Shown here in pieces: positions 36,901 to 42,900 of a stretch of 64,000 bases of DNA; position 1 is the stretch's first letter, and each line of letters starts with the position of its first letter. Made by a program: the position numbers and the translations under genes. This DNA is from Lycocorax pyrrhopterus obiensis (lineage: Eukaryota > Chordata > Aves > Passeriformes > Paradisaeidae). Location: assembly GCA_014706295.1 (NCBI GenBank), contig JACSVZ010000007.1:60957475-61021474 (forward strand). The letters run 5' to 3'. Under the pieces are notes generated by a model. The model ran no database searches. It saw only the letters and a list, made by a program, of their open reading frames with translations, and was not told the origin of the DNA.

Positions 36901-39900
36901 CTAAAGGTTCAGCTTTAACACCAAACCTTCCTTTAAAAGAAAAGAACACAGCAAGCAGGGTGGCTGCTAGAACAGGCGACACCATTCCAAGTGTAGCACT
37001 GCTGGGTTTTGTCCTTGGAGGTTTTCCAGGCAACTGGATAAATTCCTGAGCAACTTGCTCAGAATTCAGTGTTGGACCTGTTCTGAGCAGGCTGCAGGAC
37101 TGCACAACTTCCTGAAGCCCCTCCCAGCCCAAATTGTGTTGTTATGGTGATACATTGCATTAACTGGGCTGACACGTAGCCAGTTCTGCATTTCTGCTCT
37201 GGTGCCGTGTCTGCAGAGGAACACAGGATTGCAAGAGCTCCAGAGTGACACTCAGGATGTGACAAGCACAAAGTGACACCCACAGTGAGTCATGGCAGGG
37301 AGGAGTAGGTGTGTGCCCAGCAACAGGATGAGGAGCGATGGCCACAAACTAGAACACGACAAGTTTCACCTCAACATGAGGAAGAACTGCTTTCCCCGGA
37401 GGAGGGCAGAGCCCTGGAACAGCTGCCCAGGGAAGGGGTGGAGTTTCCTTCTCTGGAGACATTCCAAATCCACGTTTCTGTGCCACCTGCTCCAGGTGAC
37501 CCTGTCTTGGCCAGGGGCTTGGACTGGATGGCTTCCAACCCCAAGGATTGTGTGATTCTGTATTGGTAAGATATTGGTGGACACCATTCTCTTCTGTCTT
37601 GACCACAAGAATTAAAAAGAACGGCCAAGCACTGGGACAGGTTGCCCAGACAGGTTTTGCAGTCCCATTCCCTGATGGCTTCAAGATATCCAGACTGGAT
37701 AAAGCCCTGAGCAGTGTGGGCTGACCTCAGAGCTGATCCTGCTTCAAGTAGGAGGCTGGACTCCAAACCCCTTGAGGTCCCTTCCAAACCTGAACTGCCC
37801 TACAATCCCATAAAAAATATCCAGAGAAGTCAGACTACATTGTATAGACTTGCAAAACACAGAATTAGCTGATTGAGTGCACAGCCACAGCAGCTTGTTC
37901 TGAATTTCTCCCACAGCTTATCCTAGTTACACATTTGGGAAAGATCACTCCCGACAGCCACCAGCCATCCTTCCCCGTGCCAACACGGGCGCGTCAGCAG
38001 CAGCATTCCTGCTGTATTCCTTGTTCTCCATGGCCATGCCTGCTCTTTCCAAGTGGCCAGAGCCACCCCTGGGATGGCAGATGGCAGCACAAAAGCATCA
38101 GACAGCTCATTCCTGCATGCAAGGCAAGCACAGACCAGCTGGAGAGAGTCTTCCAAAGACAGAATGTCCAGATCACAGGAGAACATTGACAGAGCTCATC
38201 TGACAGCACCTCTTCCACTTTCTGATTGTTTAGTAAGTTCTGTCTGCCCCCCACACCACACAGTCATTCACCTTCTGCAAGAAATCATGAATTGCACCGG
38301 ATTTTTCCTTTAACACCTCCACTACACAACGGGCCTCGTCTTCAGAGAAGATCATATTCTTCATGGATGTTACAAAATCCTTGAATTTTACTTCAGCATT
38401 CTCTGCAACACAGAAGGGAGGATTTATTTACTTTGGACTGCATACGGAATTATTTATTTTGCCTTGAAACAGCATGTGATGGGGTATCATTATGCATTAT
38501 ATTTAATTCCAGTCTGAAATGCCAAGAAGCAAGAGGTCATGAACATTCAGCAAAAACAACATCTCTCCAATTTAAATCCGATAACAATCTGCCAGCTGAT
38601 AGTTTTGGGAAAAGAGAAAATACCACCACTTTGTTTGCACAGTTGGTAACGTTTATAGTGTTGCTAGAAAGAAGACAAGGCATAACACAGATTTTGGAGG
38701 AGAAAAATAGCACAAATGTGAAAAATTGAAGAGTCCTTTCCAGGGTATCATGACAGTAATTTAAATTGAGCTCTCAATTTGGAGGACAGCCTGGCTGCAC
38801 AAGCAATATGCACATGACAAGTTAATTAATTTTAAAAACTGGCACATTTTTGATTACAATACATGGAAGACAAAAATATTAACTTCCAAATTTAGATTGA
38901 GGGAACTGCAGCAAGAACAGTTCAGGAGCAGGAAGATATATCAGTAAGATCCCTCTTAGTGGCTGACCAAGTGTTTAAAAAGACACACACAAGGGAAGAC
39001 AATTCAGCTGAACTATTCTCTAACAAAAACCACTGCTCACAAACAGGCTGCACATAGACAGGTCATTAGGTGGCCCTCTGACTCCAGGGAATGGGAGCAC
39101 AAGACCAAGGCATCCCATATCCCTGCAAAATATTCACCAGTGCCCAAAAGTATGTGAAGGGATGGGAAGAATTAAAAAAAGCACAAGCTTAAAAGCGATG
39201 CTCGGTCAGAAATTGTTCCATAGATCATGGAGAAGAGTCTGGGTTTCTCACCACAGGTGCTAAACACATCCCTGAAACCAATTTACACATCAAACCCAAA
39301 GATCTGTCTGAAAAACAAATGAACAAAAAAGCAGCAGTGACACTATGCCCTAAAAGAAATTACCAAGCATAAAAATCACTGAATAACAGAGCACAGGGAG
39401 GGAGTGCTGAGGAGTTCTAGCACACTCTCCTAGTCTTAAATCCAACTTAGTCTTGCCCACAGACTTCAGCTCACATCAGTGCTGCACTGACATCATCAGT
39501 GATGCTGTTACCAGGAATATGCCAAGATCCTGAGACCACAGTCCGGTGAGCCGGGAATCCACCGCAGCTGGGCCAGGACCAGCCCGAGCCCTGCGCTCCC
39601 TGAAGGCACAGAGACCTTGCCCTTGCATCCAAGGAGCTTACAATTAGAGCAGGGGAAGATTTCTATATCGGGAGGGCAAATCCCAGCTGACACAGGAGAA
39701 TTAGGAGTTCATGGAGAAGGTCACAGCGTGCCAAGGAAATGAGACGGGACGGGTGCACGTGAGGGGCTTTGATGCTGCAGGACAGTAACGTGCAGCTACT
39801 GAGCCAGAAGCACAAGAGGAGCCTCAGGAATGTGGGAATCCAATCAAAGAGCTGCCAGGAAGCTTTCGAGGGGGCATTTTAGAAGACAAGACTAAAAAGA

Positions 39901-42900
39901 GAGGTTCCAAAGAGTGAAGTGAGTGACCAGACAACGCTGAAGAACCAGCCTAGCTACTCACAAATCTGAGGTCTCACCTCATGGCTCAGTAAGTTTGTCA
40001 GGCTTTGAGATACTCAGAGGCCTATTTAAAGCTTCAGGGTGGAACACAATGCTCATTAATCACTCCAGGCATTTGTGGGAGAGTATGAAGGAAGTTCTCC
40101 TGTCCCAATCAATTCCAACTGCACTGAAGGGAAAATTCAGAGTCTCCCTGGAAACTGCCAGACTCTCTCCACTGGCAATCTGCTTCAGGTCACTCTGTAT
40201 TGCACTGGGTCAGTCTCAGATAGCTCCATGAACAGTCCTGGAGCATGCAGGCTGCACTTCCAGCCTCCAGCAGACTCCAAGAGCCTCTGCTGAACACCCT
40301 GGGTTTGGAGTCCATCCCTGTGGGCAATGTCCAAACTCTCCACTGTGAACTCCCTCGCTGCATCTGTGTGGTCTGTGATCACCCCTGTGCTCAATGGGGA
40401 CACAAAAGCCCAGTCAGAGCTGAAAGGATTCAGATGGCACAAAGCCCTTTCCACAGTGCCAAAGACAAGGCAGAAACGAGCACACACAAGAAGAGCATCC
40501 TGCAGCCACAAATGTTTTCCTCAAATCCCTTCTTCACATCACATCAGAGAGGATCCCCCTCCCCACACATCTTCCCTGTTGAGGTTTGCAAGCAGGCTAT
40601 GCCAGAGACAGACTGAATCGTCAGTTTCTTACCTTTATCTGTTTCATTCTTCAGTTTCTTGCCACTGCTCTTCTGGATCCCCTCATTCACATTGTGTTTT
40701 ACAACTTCAACCGGCTCACGCTTTTCCAAAGTGCCTGAGTCAGAATTATCCATCAAAGGAATATAAGTAGTTGCTTGAATAAGAGGTTCATCCACCAAAA
40801 CTGTAATCATAAGTCCATAGGATGGGTTAAAGCTTTGGAATAATTGACACCAACCTTTTTAGAAAAGGTGCCTAACATATTAAGAGTTGAAGTAAAGCAT
40901 CTCTAACCTCAGCAGTTAGTTATACTCTCTATTTCTATTATCCTTCACAGTTTAACTCATTAAAGCTCTTCAGGTAAGTCCATTAAATAAAGGTCTCTAA
41001 TGCATAGTAATTTAATAGCTTCAATTAAATTTCTACTTCCAAAGCTGCCTTTTAGCATTTTAACAAGAAGAGGAGAAGAACCTTTACATTTTGACTTTCA
41101 TTTCACTTTAGTGAGAAAGTTGCACACAGCATCAATGAGACTGTTTTACTTGTGGCTGTGCAGGAAACCATTCAGCACCCCTAACATATGAGTAAAGCCT
41201 TTTGTCCCTATTCTGTTAAAAGCTGGTGCTTCACTGCCAACATTTTCATGGATTACATCACCTGTGAACTCAACCACTTAGGCTGAACATGCAGCAGGGG
41301 CAGCAGTCGAGCTTATTTTGCACGCAGACTCCACTGCACTTAATGAAGATCTCTCACCTGTCAGAGCAGGCTTTGGGCACCATTAACATGCAGAGAGGTA
41401 GCCAGGGCTACTGCCCGACCCCAGGTCTCCATTCCCACACCACTGGATCACCGTGGTAAGGAGCAGCCTCTGTCCAAAGAGCTCTTCAGCAGAGACAAAA
41501 GCAGGTGAGGGGAGAGCAGGAGTGACAGACCTGGGGCATCAGGCACAGCCAGAGCTGCAGCTGCTGCTTACCCAGCTCCTGCTCCACACCGCCTGCAGGG
41601 TGCCAGAGGCTGTGCATGGCCCAACAGGAAAATCGCTGCCCCAGCCAGCCCAGACTGCAGGGCTGATGGAAAACAGATGCCAGGCAGCAGCACAGAGAGA
41701 GGAGGAATTGGGTGGGATGCAGGGTTTTGGGCATCAGTGCAAAACAAGTATGCACTCCTGGCTGCCAGAGAGCCAGTTATAAAACACTCTTAAATTCTGG
41801 CTGCTGTAAAAGGAGCACAATAGGCCAGAGGGACCTTTTTGAGTCACCTGATAAGAGCCTTTCACTTAAGCAGCCAGCAAACACCTGCAGGCACACTGCA
41901 AGCTCAGAAGTGAGGAGAGCTCTCCTCTAGCAGAAACAACCACCAGCTACTCCAGTTGCTCTCCTCTTATTTCCCCTTCCTCTCATTAACTACCCCTCCT
42001 TTCAAAACCTTTTTAATATCAATGAGACATTTTGCAGTATGAAATCCCCATAGTAATGTCTTGGCTAATCCTGATGTCCACCACTGCTCATTTTTGCTCT
42101 GTCGTTTTGGAGAGGTGGCTTGAAAATAAAACAGTTTGCATTCAAGTAATGCATGAGCTATTGCCCTGTAGCACTGACAGCTCAGCTTTGCTGCTGGCTG
42201 ACCTGGTACTGACATTTATTGCCACGTACAGACAAGTCTGTGGCCCCTAAAAAAGTGCAGTGCACCTGCTTCCATCAGGAAAAGCACAAGAACATCCATA
42301 AAAGGTGATCACATCCTAAGTTCCCCATCAGTAGGCTTTTTCCAGGAATCATTTAGGAGTTTTTCAGTTATACAGGAACTTTACACTGCTTGGAACCCCA
42401 TCCTGGACTGAACAAGGCCCACGATAGATCTGCACTCTGATAACCTGACCAAAGTATAAAGGGAACAGTGGGCAACAGTGTCTACTCCAAGAGCAGCCCA
42501 TCAGCTCCCAACTTCATAGCTGCCCCAGCAGAGAAGTCTTGAGCAGCTAACAAGGTGGCCTCACAGAACTTCATGGTCACACTGTGTCCAAAAGCCAGAC
42601 ACAACAGCACTCATTGTAAAAAATTAAAAAAAAAAAAAGAGAAAAACACACACACAGAGGCACAGTGAGCCAAGGGGACACAAGAAGCAGCATCTTGGCA
42701 GAGAACAAGGGATGACGAACAGTGAAGGCCTTGACAGCAAAGATGAACAGTTTATGCTGGAGCAAGAGCCAGCCAACAAAAGGACAGTAAGAGAGGAATG
42801 TGGTCAAAGCAACTGGCTGAAAAAACTGCAATCTTGTCTGGGGCAGATGACTGCAGCAGCTCCAGACATGCCTTGCTCAGAGCAACTTAAAACCTGCTCA

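Noticed and set aside
39508..39960. CpG-containing intronic segment as an exon or a second gene
   Set aside because: No ORF with family resemblance and no matching splice sites; more likely an old repeat.
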